Assembly: GCF_000425585.1 (NCBI RefSeq)
Contig: NZ_AUDS01000026.1
Span: 1-64,000, forward strand
Source: Terrimonas ferruginea DSM 30193
Lineage (GTDB): Bacteria > Bacteroidota > Bacteroidia > Chitinophagales > Chitinophagaceae
Reading direction: 5' to 3'
DNA length: 64,000 nucleotides
Shown here: in pieces, positions 34,505 to 43,676 of the stretch
Layout: each line of letters begins with the position of its first letter
Position numbering within the stretch: the first letter of the stretch is position 1
Translations under genes and position numbers: made by a program
The notes under the pieces: model-generated
What the model was told of the DNA's origin: nothing
Databases searched by the model: none
Seen by the model: the letters and a program-made list of their open reading frames with translations, nothing else

Positions 34505-35263
34505 TCAAGTCCCCAGTAATTCCTTTTCCATATTGATGATCCGCGGGAAAAGAATCGACGTCTCAAGATAGAGGTATTGCGACAGATCATTGTCCAGTTC
34601 CCGAAGGCGTCCGAACAGCACGCGGTGACTGGTGCACGCGTTTTCCGGTGGCGTATACAACGATGTAAGTTCCCGGACCGGCAGGAGGTAGTTGCTGAAA
34701 ATAGCATGTTCCTGTTCCATCACCGGCGGCAGGGGTTTTCGGAGTGTTTTAACCAGTAAGGTTGCCAGCGAATCTTTATCGGCATAAGCATGCGCTACCT
34801 GGAGGATGTATGGGAACAATACTTCTTCTTCCTGTTTAATGTGCTGCAGGGTTTCGGTGCTGAAGCGCATGAATAGTTCCTCCAGGGCGGGTATGTACGC
34901 GTATTTATTCCGGTGTTTGCCGGCAAAACGGTCCAGGGCCTCACTCAGTGGTGGCAAATTATTACGCAGATAAGTATGATGCACGCGCCGGATATAATCG
35001 ATCAGGAAATCGATATCCCATTCTTCGAACGCATGTGTCGTAGACAAAGTGAGCGTCCGGGTTACCTGCCGGAGTTTATCGAGTAGTTCATCCTGCTGAA
35101 CGCCTTTCATCAGGCAGGCGGAAGAAACGGGCCATCTTCCCCCGCAGCAGTAGTCGATGCCATATGCATCAAACACCGCCGCCGTCCGATAATCAGCCTG
35201 CACAATATCTCTTACAACCGTCTCCCCGGTAATAGCATTATCCTGTAAAAACATAATATCCAT
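34505..35263 (-). CDS. ric: RIC-type di-iron repair protein (ScdA/YtfE family)
   Basis: About 252 residues. The N-terminal ScdA_N module ends with DAYGIDYCCGG near residue 40. The C-terminal hemerythrin-like part has ligands in RRVHHTYLR, FAGKHRNKY, LQHIKQEEEVLFP and MEQEHAIF. The last motif reads QYLYLETSILFP, so the fifth His ligand (QHIHLENNILFP in the family, four residues before the Glu) is a Tyr. RIC proteins mend Fe-S clusters after nitric oxide or peroxide damage. It is divergent from the oxidase operon and shares an intergenic region with an FNR-like palindrome. Confidence 0.9.
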   Translation of the reverse strand: MDIMFLQDNAITGETVVRDIVQADYRTAAVFDAYGIDYCCGGRWPVSSACLMKGVQQDELLDKLRQVTRTLTLSTTHAFEEWDIDFLIDYIRRVHHTYLRNNLPPLSEALDRFAGKHRNKYAYIPALEELFMRFSTETLQHIKQEEEVLFPYILQVAHAYADKDSLATLLVKTLRKPLPPVMEQEHAIFSNYLLPVRELTSLYTPPENACTSHRVLFGRLRELDNDLSQYLYLETSILFPRIINMEKELLGT

Positions 35264-35305
35264 CCGTTTGAACTGTAAAAGAAAAGTATCCGCTAATGGC
35301 ATCGG

Positions 35306-35319
35306 CTGATTTATGTCAT
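35306..35319. promoter_or_regulatory. Second, weaker FNR-like half-site pair
   Basis: CTGAT-TTAT-GTCAT has one perfect half-site and one imperfect one. It lies 23 bases from the better site toward the RIC gene and shares its spacing of four bases. Confidence 0.4.
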
Positions 35320-35328
35320 GCAGTCTGC

Positions 35329-35342
35329 CTGATATAAATCAG
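35329..35342. promoter_or_regulatory. FNR-box-like palindrome CTGAT-N4-ATCAG
   Basis: The 14-base palindrome CTGATATAAATCAG matches the FNR form TTGAT-N4-ATCAA except for the outermost base on each side. It lies between the divergent RIC and cytochrome oxidase genes. Its centre is about 62 bases from the start site predicted by the TAGTTTTG box, the usual class I activator distance. The Crp-type regulator encoded 2 kb away is a candidate reader. Confidence 0.6.
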
Positions 35343-35386
35343 TTCGTCAGGAGCGTCATGTCATCAGTGTGTAAAAAGCGGACAGG

Positions 35387-35394
35387 TAGTTTTG
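35387..35394 (+). promoter_or_regulatory. Candidate -7 box of the ba3 oxidase operon
   Basis: TAGTTTTG matches TAnnTTTG and stands 22 bases before the ATG of the small subunit. No TTG at the -33 position was found, which fits a promoter that depends on an activator. Confidence 0.55.
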
Positions 35395-35416
35395 CCGGGC
35401 AATCAAATCAATACAC

Positions 35417-35542
35417 ATGGAACCCCAAGAAAAGAAAGAAAAATTCACCCCAAAAGGAGCGATGGCCTTTTTTATCGCACTGGTTGTGCTCTCCCTCCTC
35501 TTCTGGTATGGCATCTATTCCCTCATGATCGAACGCAGCTAA
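35417..35542 (+). CDS. Small subunit (IIa-like) of ba3-type cytochrome oxidase
   Basis: 41 residues: MEPQEKKEKFTPKGAMAFF and a single hydrophobic span IALVVLSLLFWYGIYSLM. Its place directly before subunit II, the charged N-terminus and one span match the IIa (CbaD-type) subunit of ba3 oxidases, which is about 34 residues in Thermus. It supplies the transmembrane helix that the one-helix subunit II lacks. It is separated from subunit II by nine bases. Confidence 0.75.
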   Translation: MEPQEKKEKFTPKGAMAFFIALVVLSLLFWYGIYSLMIERS

Positions 35543-35551
35543 ATTTTTTTT

Positions 35552-36010
35552 ATGAAAATTGACAAATTTGAAAAACGGGTGCTGATCATCACACTTTCTG
35601 TTATCGGGCTGTTTATTTTTTCGCTGTTGTATGCGAAAAACAAATACCAGACAGACCTGCCTGAGTGTCTTCCTTATAACAAGGTGTATACCGAACCCAA
35701 AATCAACAAAATCGATTCAACTACCTACCAGGTGTTTTCAGTGGCTTCCATGTGGCAATTTGAACCGGGTGAAATCTATGTACCCGTCGGCAGCGAAGTG
35801 GATTTTTATCTCACTTCCAAAGATGTGGTTCACGGGTTCAACATTGCGCAGAAGAATGTAAACATGATGGCCGTTTATGGCTCCATCAATAAGACCACCG
35901 TAAAATTTGACAAACCCGGCGTGTATGATATCGTATGCCATGAGTATTGCGGAGTGGGTCATCAAAACATGCGTGCCCAGGTTATTGTCAACTATCCTAC
36001 TGCCAAATAA
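35552..36010 (+). CDS. cbaB: Cytochrome c oxidase subunit II, ba3 type (CuA)
   Basis: 152 residues. One N-terminal membrane anchor (VLIITLSVIGLFIFSLLYA) is followed by a cupredoxin domain. The CuA ligands are seen as VHGFNIA (His), CHEYCGVGHQNM (Cys, Cys, His, Met) with the Glu between. It accepts electrons from cytochrome c and passes them to subunit I. The length is far shorter than aa3-type subunit II, which supports the ba3 class. It lies nine bases after the small subunit and 11 before subunit I. Confidence 0.9.
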   Translation: MKIDKFEKRVLIITLSVIGLFIFSLLYAKNKYQTDLPECLPYNKVYTEPKINKIDSTTYQVFSVASMWQFEPGEIYVPVGSEVDFYLTSKDVVHGFNIAQKNVNMMAVYGSINKTTVKFDKPGVYDIVCHEYCGVGHQNMRAQVIVNYPTAK

Positions 36011-36021
36011 AACGATGATTT

Positions 36022-37716
36022 ATGCAAGTAAGCAAAACTTTCAAACGGATTATTTACCTCGAACTGGCGATACCGGTAGCCTTGCTGATCATCGGTATAT
36101 ATCACGGATTAATGCAGACCGTGTACAGGGCGGGCGTATTGCACCAGACTTCCTTCCTGAAACTGGATTACTACCAGGGACTCACCCTTCACGGCGTAAT
36201 CAACGCGCTGGTGCTGACCACCTTTTTTGCCGTGGCGTTTGGTCATGCGACCATGGCTTTTTATTTCAAAAAAGAACCCAACAAAAAACTGATGTGGCTC
36301 AGCTTCTGGCTGATGCTCACCGGTGTGTTGCTGGCTGCGGCAACGATGCTGATGGGTAAAGCATCGGTACTCTATACTTTTTACCCCCCACTGAAGGCCC
36401 ATCCATTATTCTATCTTGGTGCCGCCCTGCTGATTGTCGGGTCATGGGTGCCGTTGTTCGATTGGGTACGCATGTACAATGCCTGGAAAAAAGAGCATCC
36501 CGAAACCAAAACGCCACTGGCGGTATTGGGAACGCTCATCAACTTCATCATCTGGTTCATGTGTACACTGGCCGTAGCCTATGAAGTATTGGTATTGTTA
36601 ATACCCTGGTCAATGGGCTGGACCAAAACGGTGAATGTGAACCTGGCCCGAACACTTTTCTGGTTCTTCGGACATGCATTGGTTTATTTCTGGTTGTTGC
36701 CGGCTTATATCATGTTCTACACCATCCTGCCGAAGGTGGCGGGTGGCAAGCTCTATTCCGATCTCGCAGGACGCATTGCTTTATTTCTGTTTCTCATTTT
36801 TTCCATTCCCGTTGGCGTTCACCACCAATACAGCGACCCTACCATCACACGTGGTGTGAAATTCTTCCACGGTTTGCTGACCTATGGTGTAGCCATTCCG
36901 AGTTTTATCACAGCATTCACGATTGCCGCTTCGCTCGAATATGCAGGCCGCAAGCGCGGTGCGAAAGGATTATTCGGATGGATGGCGAAACTGCCGTACC
37001 TGAACAAAGACAAATTCCTCTTTGGCTATTTCATCTGCGGTTTGATCCTGTTTATTTTCGGGGGCGTAACCGGTATTATCAACTCTTCTTACTCGCTCAA
37101 CAATGTGATACACAATACAGCCTGGTTGCCCGGTCACTTTCACATGACCGTTGCGGGGCCGGTGTTCCTCGGTATTGTGGGAATGAGTTTATACCTGTAT
37201 GCCCGCATGAGTGGTAAAAAAATATTCATGCCCTCGGTGAATGCGATCATTCCCTATCTCTGGATGATTGGCATGCTGATTTTTTCCTTCGGTATGAGCT
37301 GGGGAGGATTGAGAGGTGAACCACGCCGTACCAATCTCGGTATCTCTTACCTGAATCCCGAAAGCGCGCAGTTCCGCCCCGACTGGGTACCCACTACCAC
37401 CATCGCCCTGCTCGGCGGAGTCATCATGTTCCTTGCCGGTATGTTGTTCGTAGTCGTATTCTTCGGCACCATTTTCAAAAAGAAAACCGAAGAAGGCCAA
37501 CTGGATATTCCCGTCGCCGAAGCATTTCATGATGAAAAACGTGTACCGCTTTTCGATCGTTTCAAACCCTGGCTGGCAGCCATGATCGTGATCATTCTAC
37601 TGGCTTATATACCTGCCCTGATCAATGTAAATAAAAACAGCGGCCCCGGTGCGCCAAGGTACAATATCGACAACCCGATGCCGCTTGAGAATAAAACTGA
37701 AACGGTTAAACCATGA
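36022..37716 (+). CDS. cbaA: Cytochrome c oxidase subunit I, ba3 type
   Basis: 564 residues with about 13 membrane spans. Heme and CuB ligands are visible: LTLHGVINAL (low-spin heme His), FFGHALVYFWLLP (CuB His and the cross-linked Tyr-like position), PVGVHHQYSDP (two CuB His) and WLPGHFHMTVAGP (heme a3 and heme b His). This places it in the B-type heme-copper family that pumps protons with lower efficiency and works at low oxygen. It is co-transcribed with the subunits, Sco and a cytochrome c. Confidence 0.92.
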   Translation: MQVSKTFKRIIYLELAIPVALLIIGIYHGLMQTVYRAGVLHQTSFLKLDYYQGLTLHGVINALVLTTFFAVAFGHATMAFYFKKEPNKKLMWLSFWLMLTGVLLAAATMLMGKASVLYTFYPPLKAHPLFYLGAALLIVGSWVPLFDWVRMYNAWKKEHPETKTPLAVLGTLINFIIWFMCTLAVAYEVLVLLIPWSMGWTKTVNVNLARTLFWFFGHALVYFWLLPAYIMFYTILPKVAGGKLYSDLAGRIALFLFLIFSIPVGVHHQYSDPTITRGVKFFHGLLTYGVAIPSFITAFTIAASLEYAGRKRGAKGLFGWMAKLPYLNKDKFLFGYFICGLILFIFGGVTGIINSSYSLNNVIHNTAWLPGHFHMTVAGPVFLGIVGMSLYLYARMSGKKIFMPSVNAIIPYLWMIGMLIFSFGMSWGGLRGEPRRTNLGISYLNPESAQFRPDWVPTTTIALLGGVIMFLAGMLFVVVFFGTIFKKKTEEGQLDIPVAEAFHDEKRVPLFDRFKPWLAAMIVIILLAYIPALINVNKNSGPGAPRYNIDNPMPLENKTETVKP

Positions 37717-38330
37717 AAAAGAACACAACCATCCGGCTCTTTATCCTGATCGTCTTTGCGCTGCCCTTTACGGTATACGCGATGGTGAACCTGTACGAAC
37801 GCAAATGGGAAACCCTTCCCATATTCGGCAAAGAAGACCACAGGATTGCGGCGTTTGCACTGCAGAATCAAAAAGGTGAAACCATAACGCAGGATCGATG
37901 GAATGGAAAGATCGTGGTGGCGAATTTCTTCTTCACGCATTGCCCGGTCATTTGTCCGAAGATGACGACCCATCTGCGCCAGGTGCAACAAGCCTTCTCC
38001 GACGATGCGGGCGTATGGATCAGTTCTTTTACAGTTGACCCGGAAAATGACAGCAGTGCGCAATTGGCCACTTATGCGCACCGGTTCGGGCTCGATACGC
38101 ATCAATGGGACCTGCTCACAGGCGATAAAAAATCAATCTACGCACTCGCGCGCAACAGCTTTCTCGTAGTAGCCACCGATGGCGATGGCGGGCCGAATGA
38201 CTTTATTCACAGTGAAAAACTGGTACTCCTGGATAAGCAACAGCGTATAAGAGGATATTATGACGGCACCAGTGATACCGAAGTAGCCCAACTCATAACT
38301 GACATTAAAAAACTGAAACATGAAAAATAG
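37713..38330 (+). CDS. SCO1/SenC copper chaperone
   Basis: 205 residues, anchored by an N-terminal helix (TIRLFILIVFALPFTVYAMV). The thioredoxin fold carries the copper ligands THCPVICPKM (CxxxC) and the late His in DFIHSEKLVLL. It delivers copper to the CuA site of subunit II. It overlaps the subunit I stop by four bases (ATGA) and its stop overlaps the start of the cytochrome c gene, so the five genes are one operon. Confidence 0.93.
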   Translation: MKKNTTIRLFILIVFALPFTVYAMVNLYERKWETLPIFGKEDHRIAAFALQNQKGETITQDRWNGKIVVANFFFTHCPVICPKMTTHLRQVQQAFSDDAGVWISSFTVDPENDSSAQLATYAHRFGLDTHQWDLLTGDKKSIYALARNSFLVVATDGDGGPNDFIHSEKLVLLDKQQRIRGYYDGTSDTEVAQLITDIKKLKHEK

Positions 38331-38853
38331 ATCCCTGCTTGTTGCCTTTCTGCTGATCATCTCCGGAGGAGGGCTCTATGCCAATCCCGTCGAAGATGGC
38401 AAGACGATATTTGTAAGTCGTTGTGCAGCCTGTCACAATGTAAACCGTATACTCACGGGTCCTGCGCTGGCCGGTGTTGATCAGCGCCGCTCTATGGACT
38501 GGATCGTAAAATTTGTACAATCATCGCAGGCCCTGATCAAAAGCGGCGATAAAGATGCGGTAGCGATCTATCATCAGTTCAACCAGGTGGTGATGCCCGA
38601 TCATGCTGATCTTACTTCCGACAACATCAAAAGCATCGTTGAATACATCAATGCCAGTACCCAAAAAGAAAGTGATGCGCCGTTCGTAAAACCATCAAAA
38701 CTCGAAACACACTATCTGCCGCCCTCTCTGCAGCGGGACTATGGCATGTTCCTGATCTATTTAATGGCAGTAGGATTGCTGGTAGCCTTGCTGTTATTCA
38801 TTGTACGCATGAATACGATTGCGGAAGCAACGCGTAAAAAACAAGTTGATTAG
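38320..38853 (+). CDS. c-type cytochrome with C-terminal membrane anchor
   Basis: 177 residues. A signal peptide (MKNRSLLVAFLLIISGGGLYA) is followed by a single heme-binding site CAACH near residue 35 and a Met ligand candidate in VVMPDHADL near 93. One membrane helix near the C-terminus (LIYLMAVGLLVALLLFIVR) holds it in the membrane. It probably donates electrons to the CuA subunit of the oxidase. The start overlaps the Sco gene by 11 bases. Confidence 0.92.
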   Translation: MKNRSLLVAFLLIISGGGLYANPVEDGKTIFVSRCAACHNVNRILTGPALAGVDQRRSMDWIVKFVQSSQALIKSGDKDAVAIYHQFNQVVMPDHADLTSDNIKSIVEYINASTQKESDAPFVKPSKLETHYLPPSLQRDYGMFLIYLMAVGLLVALLLFIVRMNTIAEATRKKQVD

Positions 38854-38874
38854 TTTTAGTTGAGATAGAAAGCA

Positions 38875-38906
38875 AACAGCCGGCTTTGTTAGATTAGCCG
38901 GCTGTT
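38875..38906. terminator. Hairpin between the oxidase operon and the propeller gene
   Basis: Eleven-base perfect arms AACAGCCGGCT (38875-38885) and AGCCGGCTGTT (38896-38906) with a ten-base loop sit between two converging genes. There is no clear T run, so its end-stopping action is inferred from place and strength. Confidence 0.65.
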
Positions 38907-38924
38907 ATGTTAATAAGGTCCGTA

Positions 38925-40127
38925 TCAGTACCCTATTCGCCCTGAAGACATTATTAATGACAAAGAATTCATATACCTGTCTTCAATATCCACGTGCTTT
39001 TGCAATACACCGGTAGCTGCGTTGTAAATACTAAAACCATTTCGGCCGTTTTCGTCCGAACCATATAAGAACAATTTATTGCCGCCATATTTAATATTGA
39101 GTCCTCCTCCTGGGTATACGTCCGTTTTCCACACCTGTGTATTCTCTCCCATATTAAAAGCAGTTAGATAATAACTGTTGTTATGAATATTGTACAGGTA
39201 GGCTTTTTTATTGTAGATAGTATAGCGCCAAATAGATAAACCAAGATTATCGGCAACCGGCCATCTTTGAATCATGCCGCCGTTCACCGGATCGATGGAT
39301 TTCAATATCTTACTACTGTCCAGCGCGATGATTCGCCCATTCTCAGAGAATGGTCTTGAAAATTGACCACGTTTATTCCAGGCCACTGATCCTGTGTGTT
39401 TATTCAATGCCCCAATACTGCCACCGCCCACAGTCACCATAAGGTCTCCTGCAACAATTGCGTTACCAAAGTCTGTAACGTTAATGGTCTGTTGAAACTG
39501 CTCCCACTCGATAGATTTAGACTGCGTATTGTACTTAACAAATTTTGTACTGTATGGTCCATCATACAAAGTAAAGTAAACCGCGTTTTCATGCCAGGCC
39601 ATTTTATTAAATCCGTAACCCGACTGCGCCGGAATGTGAGTAGAAAATAGTAAGTTCCCATCGATGGCGCTATAGGCGGCTAGATACGCCCGGGTACCGT
39701 ACAACGTTGAGCAGATGACGGTATCATTTCGGGAAACAACATCATTGACCAGTCTGTAACCATTTGAAGAGTTAGACCACAACAATGCTCCCGTTTTCAG
39801 ATCATATCCCCGCAGTTCATATTCAGACACCGCAACTACTTTACCGTTGGTTATCACCGGCGGATAAATCTGCTTGTCAAATGTAACATTCCACTGGCGT
39901 GTGCCCGATGTATCATATACGCTGAAACTCGTCGCGGAATAGGGCAATATTGGAATATCGACGACTGTACTCACCACAATCGCGGCCACTTTTTCATTAT
40001 CCACTGCAGCCGGAGGTGGAGGTGGATCCGGAGGTTCTGGTGATTCATTTGCTGCAGTATCTTTTGTGCAGGAAGCAAATAAACTTAAGCATAATGCAGT
40101 GATCCAGAGAATTCGTTTTTTGTTCAT
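38925..40127 (-). CDS. PQQ-like beta-propeller lipoprotein
   Basis: 400 residues with a lipoprotein signal (LCLSLFASC, Cys at 20), then a Pro-rich linker (EPPDPPPPPAAV). The rest shows repeats of the PQQ/BamB propeller type, such as LRGYDLKTGALLWSNS, LNKHTGSVAWNKRG and IYNAATGVLQKHVD. It may be an outer-surface scaffold. No enzyme residues are seen. It follows hutU on the same strand after a short gap, but its link to histidine use is only by position. Confidence 0.85.
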   Translation of the reverse strand: MNKKRILWITALCLSLFASCTKDTAANESPEPPDPPPPPAAVDNEKVAAIVVSTVVDIPILPYSATSFSVYDTSGTRQWNVTFDKQIYPPVITNGKVVAVSEYELRGYDLKTGALLWSNSSNGYRLVNDVVSRNDTVICSTLYGTRAYLAAYSAIDGNLLFSTHIPAQSGYGFNKMAWHENAVYFTLYDGPYSTKFVKYNTQSKSIEWEQFQQTINVTDFGNAIVAGDLMVTVGGGSIGALNKHTGSVAWNKRGQFSRPFSENGRIIALDSSKILKSIDPVNGGMIQRWPVADNLGLSIWRYTIYNKKAYLYNIHNNSYYLTAFNMGENTQVWKTDVYPGGGLNIKYGGNKLFLYGSDENGRNGFSIYNAATGVLQKHVDIEDRYMNSLSLIMSSGRIGY

Positions 40128-40153
40128 TTTTAATAGATGGTAGTTGTTATATA

Positions 40154-41800
40154 TCAGATAGTTAGTCCGTGTTTCTTCGCGGTTTCCTTCGCAATGTCAT
40201 AACCTGCATCGGCATGGCGGATAACGCCCATCCCCGGATCGTTTCGCAATACGCGGGCAAGTCGTGCATCGGCTTCGGCTGTGCCATCCGCTACAATTAC
40301 CATCCCTGCATGAATGCTATAGCCCATGCCTACCCCGCCGCCGTGGTGAAGACTCACCCATGAGGCGCCGCCAGCCGTATTGACCAATGCATTCAGCAAT
40401 GGCCAGTCGGCCACGGCGTCGCTGCCATCGAGCATGGCTTCGGTTTCCCGGTTGGGACTTGCTACTGAGCCTGTATCGAGGTGATCCCGGCCGATCACAA
40501 TTGGAGCTTTTACGCGGCCGGTGCGTACCAATTCATTAAAAGCAAGACCGGCTTTTTCTCTTTCTCCTTGTCCGAGCCAGCAGATACGTGCAGGCAAACC
40601 CTGAAACGCAATCTTTTCTTTGGCGAGGCGCAACCAGCGTTGGAGGCCTTTGTTATCAGGGAATAAATTGCCGATTACTTCATCGGTAACGGCAATGTCA
40701 GCAGGATCGCCGCTCAAAGCCGCCCATCTGAAAGGGCCTTTGCCTTCGCAGAAAAGCGGGCGGATATAAGCCGGAACAAAACCGGGAAAATCGAATGCAT
40801 TGGCCACACCTTTTTCCTGCGCGCGTGCGCGGATATTGTTGCCATAATCAAACGTAATCGCGCCCAGCTTTTGCAATTCCAGCATCAGCTCTACATGTTT
40901 CACCATGCTGTTATAAGCCAATGCAACATATTCATCGGGATTGATCTTGCGTAATTCAGTTGCCTGTTCGTAGCTCAGTTCATGCGGCCAGTACCCGATC
41001 AGCGGATCGTGCGCGGAGGTCTGGTCCGTTAAAGTATCGGGAATGATTTTTCTCTCAATCAATCTTTCCAGCAGGTGTACGGCATTACACTGGACACCGA
41101 TGCTGCGTGCTTCCCCTTTTTGTTTGTAAAGCAAAGCCTGATCGATGGCTGCGTCGATATCGGTGAATTTTTCATCGAGGTAGCGTGTTTCGATGCGTTT
41201 ATCGATGCGCCAGCCTTCCACTTCGGCGATGAGTGCCACTCCTTCATTCATGGTAATGGCGAGTGGTTGGGCACCACCCATTCCACCGAGACCGGCCGTT
41301 ACATTCAATGTGCCTTTGAGTGTACCGCCGAAATGTTTGTCGGCCGCGGCTCCGTAGGTTTCGTAGGTTCCTTGTACGATGCCCTGGCTGCCAATATAAA
41401 TCCAACTGCCGGCGGTCATCTGACCGTACATCATCAATCCCTTTTTCTCCAGCATATCGAAATGTTCCCAGGTAGCCCATTTAGGCACCAATTGGGAATT
41501 GGATAACAAAACACGTGGTGCATCGGGATGGGTTCGAAGAATGCCGACGGGTTTGCCGGATTGTATCAGCAATGTTTCATCATTTTCCAATGACTTCAGG
41601 CTGGCGATGATCTTGTCGAGTGCCTCGAAGTTGCGCGCAGCTTTACCGCGGCCGCCGTACACTATTAATTCATCCGGACGTTCGGCCACTTCGGGATCGA
41701 GGTTGTTGAGCAACATGCGGAGTGCCGCTTCCTGCACCCAGCCTTTGGTAGTGAGCGTGGACCCCGTGGGTGTTTTATATTTAACCGGATCGTAAGACAT
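40154..41800 (-). CDS. hutU: Urocanate hydratase
   Basis: 548 residues. It hydrates urocanate to imidazolonepropionate in histidine breakdown using tightly bound NAD. The text [34 protein letters not shown] and [14 protein letters not shown] agrees with the family, as do [11 protein letters not shown] and the end region [21 protein letters not shown] start at [13 protein letters not shown]; the upstream open frame is the gap after hutH. The gene lies 31 bases after hutH in the same operon. Confidence 0.97.
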   Translation of the reverse strand: MSYDPVKYKTPTGSTLTTKGWVQEAALRMLLNNLDPEVAERPDELIVYGGRGKAARNFEALDKIIASLKSLENDETLLIQSGKPVGILRTHPDAPRVLLSNSQLVPKWATWEHFDMLEKKGLMMYGQMTAGSWIYIGSQGIVQGTYETYGAAADKHFGGTLKGTLNVTAGLGGMGGAQPLAITMNEGVALIAEVEGWRIDKRIETRYLDEKFTDIDAAIDQALLYKQKGEARSIGVQCNAVHLLERLIERKIIPDTLTDQTSAHDPLIGYWPHELSYEQATELRKINPDEYVALAYNSMVKHVELMLELQKLGAITFDYGNNIRARAQEKGVANAFDFPGFVPAYIRPLFCEGKGPFRWAALSGDPADIAVTDEVIGNLFPDNKGLQRWLRLAKEKIAFQGLPARICWLGQGEREKAGLAFNELVRTGRVKAPIVIGRDHLDTGSVASPNRETEAMLDGSDAVADWPLLNALVNTAGGASWVSLHHGGGVGMGYSIHAGMVIVADGTAEADARLARVLRNDPGMGVIRHADAGYDIAKETAKKHGLTI

Positions 41801-41831
41801 AGTAAACTGTTTATCGGATGAATGATTTTTA

Positions 41832-43394
41832 TTAATAGGTAAATTCGGCATACCCTTCGTTGAGCCGGATATCGCGCGCGGCAGTAAAGGCGTCTACTTT
41901 TTCCACGAAAGAAAAATCTTTGATCAATCCTGCCACCAGGTTGATGTCTTCAGCAAAAATGCGGTCTTCCTCGGCAAAGCTTACGTAGTTGCGCACAAGG
42001 TCATGTGCAAACTCGAGCACTTCGCTGCTGCGATGCGGACGGCGGAATTCAATCGCCTGGCAGGCGCTGAGCAATTCGATCGCCAGGATATTTTCGAGGT
42101 TATCAAGCACCTGGTTGAGTTTGCGCCCGCTGATGCTGCCCATGCTCACATGGTCTTCCTGTCCGAGTGAAGTAGGAATACTATCGGCGCTTGCAGGAAA
42201 GCAAAGTGTTTTGTTTTCCGTTACCAAAGCAGCAGTGGTGTATTGCGGGATCATGAAGCCGCTGTTCAATCCTACATCTTTCATGAGCAACATCGGCAAA
42301 CCCCATTTGCCTTCCAGCAGCAAATAACAACGGCGATCGGAAATATTACCGATCTCTGCTGCGGCAAAGCAGGCATAATCGAGTGGCAGCGCGAGTGGTT
42401 GCCCGTGGAAGTTTCCACCGCTGATGGTATCTGTTGCGGAAAAAATGATCGGGTTATCAGTAACGGCGTTAAGTTCCGTTTCGGTCAATTCTTTTAAATG
42501 AAACCAGGCTGTGCGGCTGGCACCGTGTACCTGCGGCATGCAACGGAGGCTGTAAGGGTCCTGTACACGTCCGCAGTCCACATGGCTTTGCATAATGGCA
42601 GAATCACGCAGGATCAGGCGCAGGCGTTGTGCTACGAGCCGGTTGCCGGCATAAGGCCGGAGTTTGTGCAGGCGTTCGTCGAACGGTGCGTTGGTACCTG
42701 TCAGGGCTTCAAGCGTCATGGCGCCGATGATATCGGCAGCCTCAAGGCAATTATGCATCCGTTGCACCGCTTTTACGGCGAAGGAAAGAATGAATTGCGT
42801 GCCGTTGATCAGTGCCAGTCCTTCCTTAGGACCAAGTTGGATTGGCAATAATTGGTTTTGTTGCAACACCCGGGCAGTCTTTTTCTTTTCGCCATTAACC
42901 CAGCATTCACCCAAACCAATAAGTGGAAGGAAGAGATGTGCCAGAGGGGCCAGATCGCCGGAAGCGCCGACGCTTCCCTGGCTTGGCACTACGGGAATAA
43001 TGTCGTTGTCGATATGCCAGATGATCCTTTGTAAAGTGGACAATTGCACCCCGCTGTACCCTTGTGCAAGAGATTGCACTTTGGTAATGAGCATGAGCTT
43101 CGACACTTCCGGAGCGATAGGTTCGCCTACTCCCACGCTGTGGCTTTGCAGGATCTTGTATTGAAGTGTGGCGGTATCTTCTTCTGAAATAGGCTTATTG
43201 GCAAGGATTCCGAAGCCGGTATTGACGCCGTAGACGGTGCGGCCGGTGCTGACGATCTGAGCTACTTCACCCTGGCTGGCGAGTACGCGTGCGGTAGCTT
43301 CGTCATTGAGGCTGGCTTTGAGCTGGCCGCGGGCAATAGCGATAGCTTTGCTGGAAGTGAGCCGGTCGGTGCCGTAAAAAAAAGTATCGGGCAT
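41832..43394 (-). CDS. hutH: Histidine ammonia-lyase
   Basis: 520 residues. It removes ammonia from histidine to form urocanate, the first step of the Hut pathway. The self-made MIO cofactor arises from the Ala-Ser-Gly triad in [14 protein letters not shown] near residue 145. Further conserved text is [12 protein letters not shown] and [13 protein letters not shown]. It is the first gene of the hutH-hutU pair. A TATTTTTG box lies 18 bases upstream. Confidence 0.97.
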   Translation of the reverse strand: MPDTFFYGTDRLTSSKAIAIARGQLKASLNDEATARVLASQGEVAQIVSTGRTVYGVNTGFGILANKPISEEDTATLQYKILQSHSVGVGEPIAPEVSKLMLITKVQSLAQGYSGVQLSTLQRIIWHIDNDIIPVVPSQGSVGASGDLAPLAHLFLPLIGLGECWVNGEKKKTARVLQQNQLLPIQLGPKEGLALINGTQFILSFAVKAVQRMHNCLEAADIIGAMTLEALTGTNAPFDERLHKLRPYAGNRLVAQRLRLILRDSAIMQSHVDCGRVQDPYSLRCMPQVHGASRTAWFHLKELTETELNAVTDNPIIFSATDTISGGNFHGQPLALPLDYACFAAAEIGNISDRRCYLLLEGKWGLPMLLMKDVGLNSGFMIPQYTTAALVTENKTLCFPASADSIPTSLGQEDHVSMGSISGRKLNQVLDNLENILAIELLSACQAIEFRRPHRSSEVLEFAHDLVRNYVSFAEEDRIFAEDINLVAGLIKDFSFVEKVDAFTAARDIRLNEGYAEFTY

Positions 43395-43411
43395 ACAAAC
43401 GTGTTAGGGCG

Positions 43412-43419
43412 CAAAAATA
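43412..43419 (-). promoter_or_regulatory. Candidate -7 box of the hut operon
   Basis: The minus strand reads TATTTTTG (TAnnTTTG), 17 bases before the hutH ATG. The -33 region next to the first palindrome has no clear TTG, so it is only a candidate. Confidence 0.35.
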
Positions 43420-43464
43420 TCAAATTACGATCAGTCGTGAGTAGGTAAAATTTCCCGTCCAAAG

Positions 43465-43492
43465 CCATGGTTCGTGTATACACGAACCATGG
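43465..43492. repeat. RAYT-linked palindrome, tandem copy 1
   Basis: A 28-base perfect palindrome with outer arms CCATGG/CCATGG around GGTTCGTGTA/TACACGAACC. The 46-base spacer after it (GGGGAAAACGTTCGCC...) is nearly the same as those between the later copies. Confidence 0.95.
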
Positions 43493-43538
43493 GGGGAAAA
43501 CGTTCGCCTACCTTAAAAAAAAATCATCCCATCCAAAC

Positions 43539-43566
43539 CCATGGTTCGTGTATACACGAACCATGG
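43539..43566. repeat. RAYT-linked palindrome, tandem copy 2
   Basis: A 28-base perfect palindrome with outer arms CCATGG/CCATGG, preceded by CCAAAC. A 42-base spacer follows (AAGGAAAACGTTCGCCCACC...). Confidence 0.95.
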
Positions 43567-43608
43567 AAGGAAAACGTTCGCCCACCTGAAGAAAAATCAC
43601 CCCCAAAC

Positions 43609-43636
43609 CCCTGGTTCGTGTATACACGAACCAGGG
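43609..43636. repeat. RAYT-linked palindrome, tandem copy 3
   Basis: A 28-base perfect palindrome whose outer arms are CCCTGG/CCAGGG: the third base A has become C and its partner T has become G, so pairing is kept. A 40-base spacer follows. Confidence 0.95.
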
Positions 43637-43676
43637 AGGGAAACGTTCGCCCACCTGAAGAAAAATCACCCCCAAA

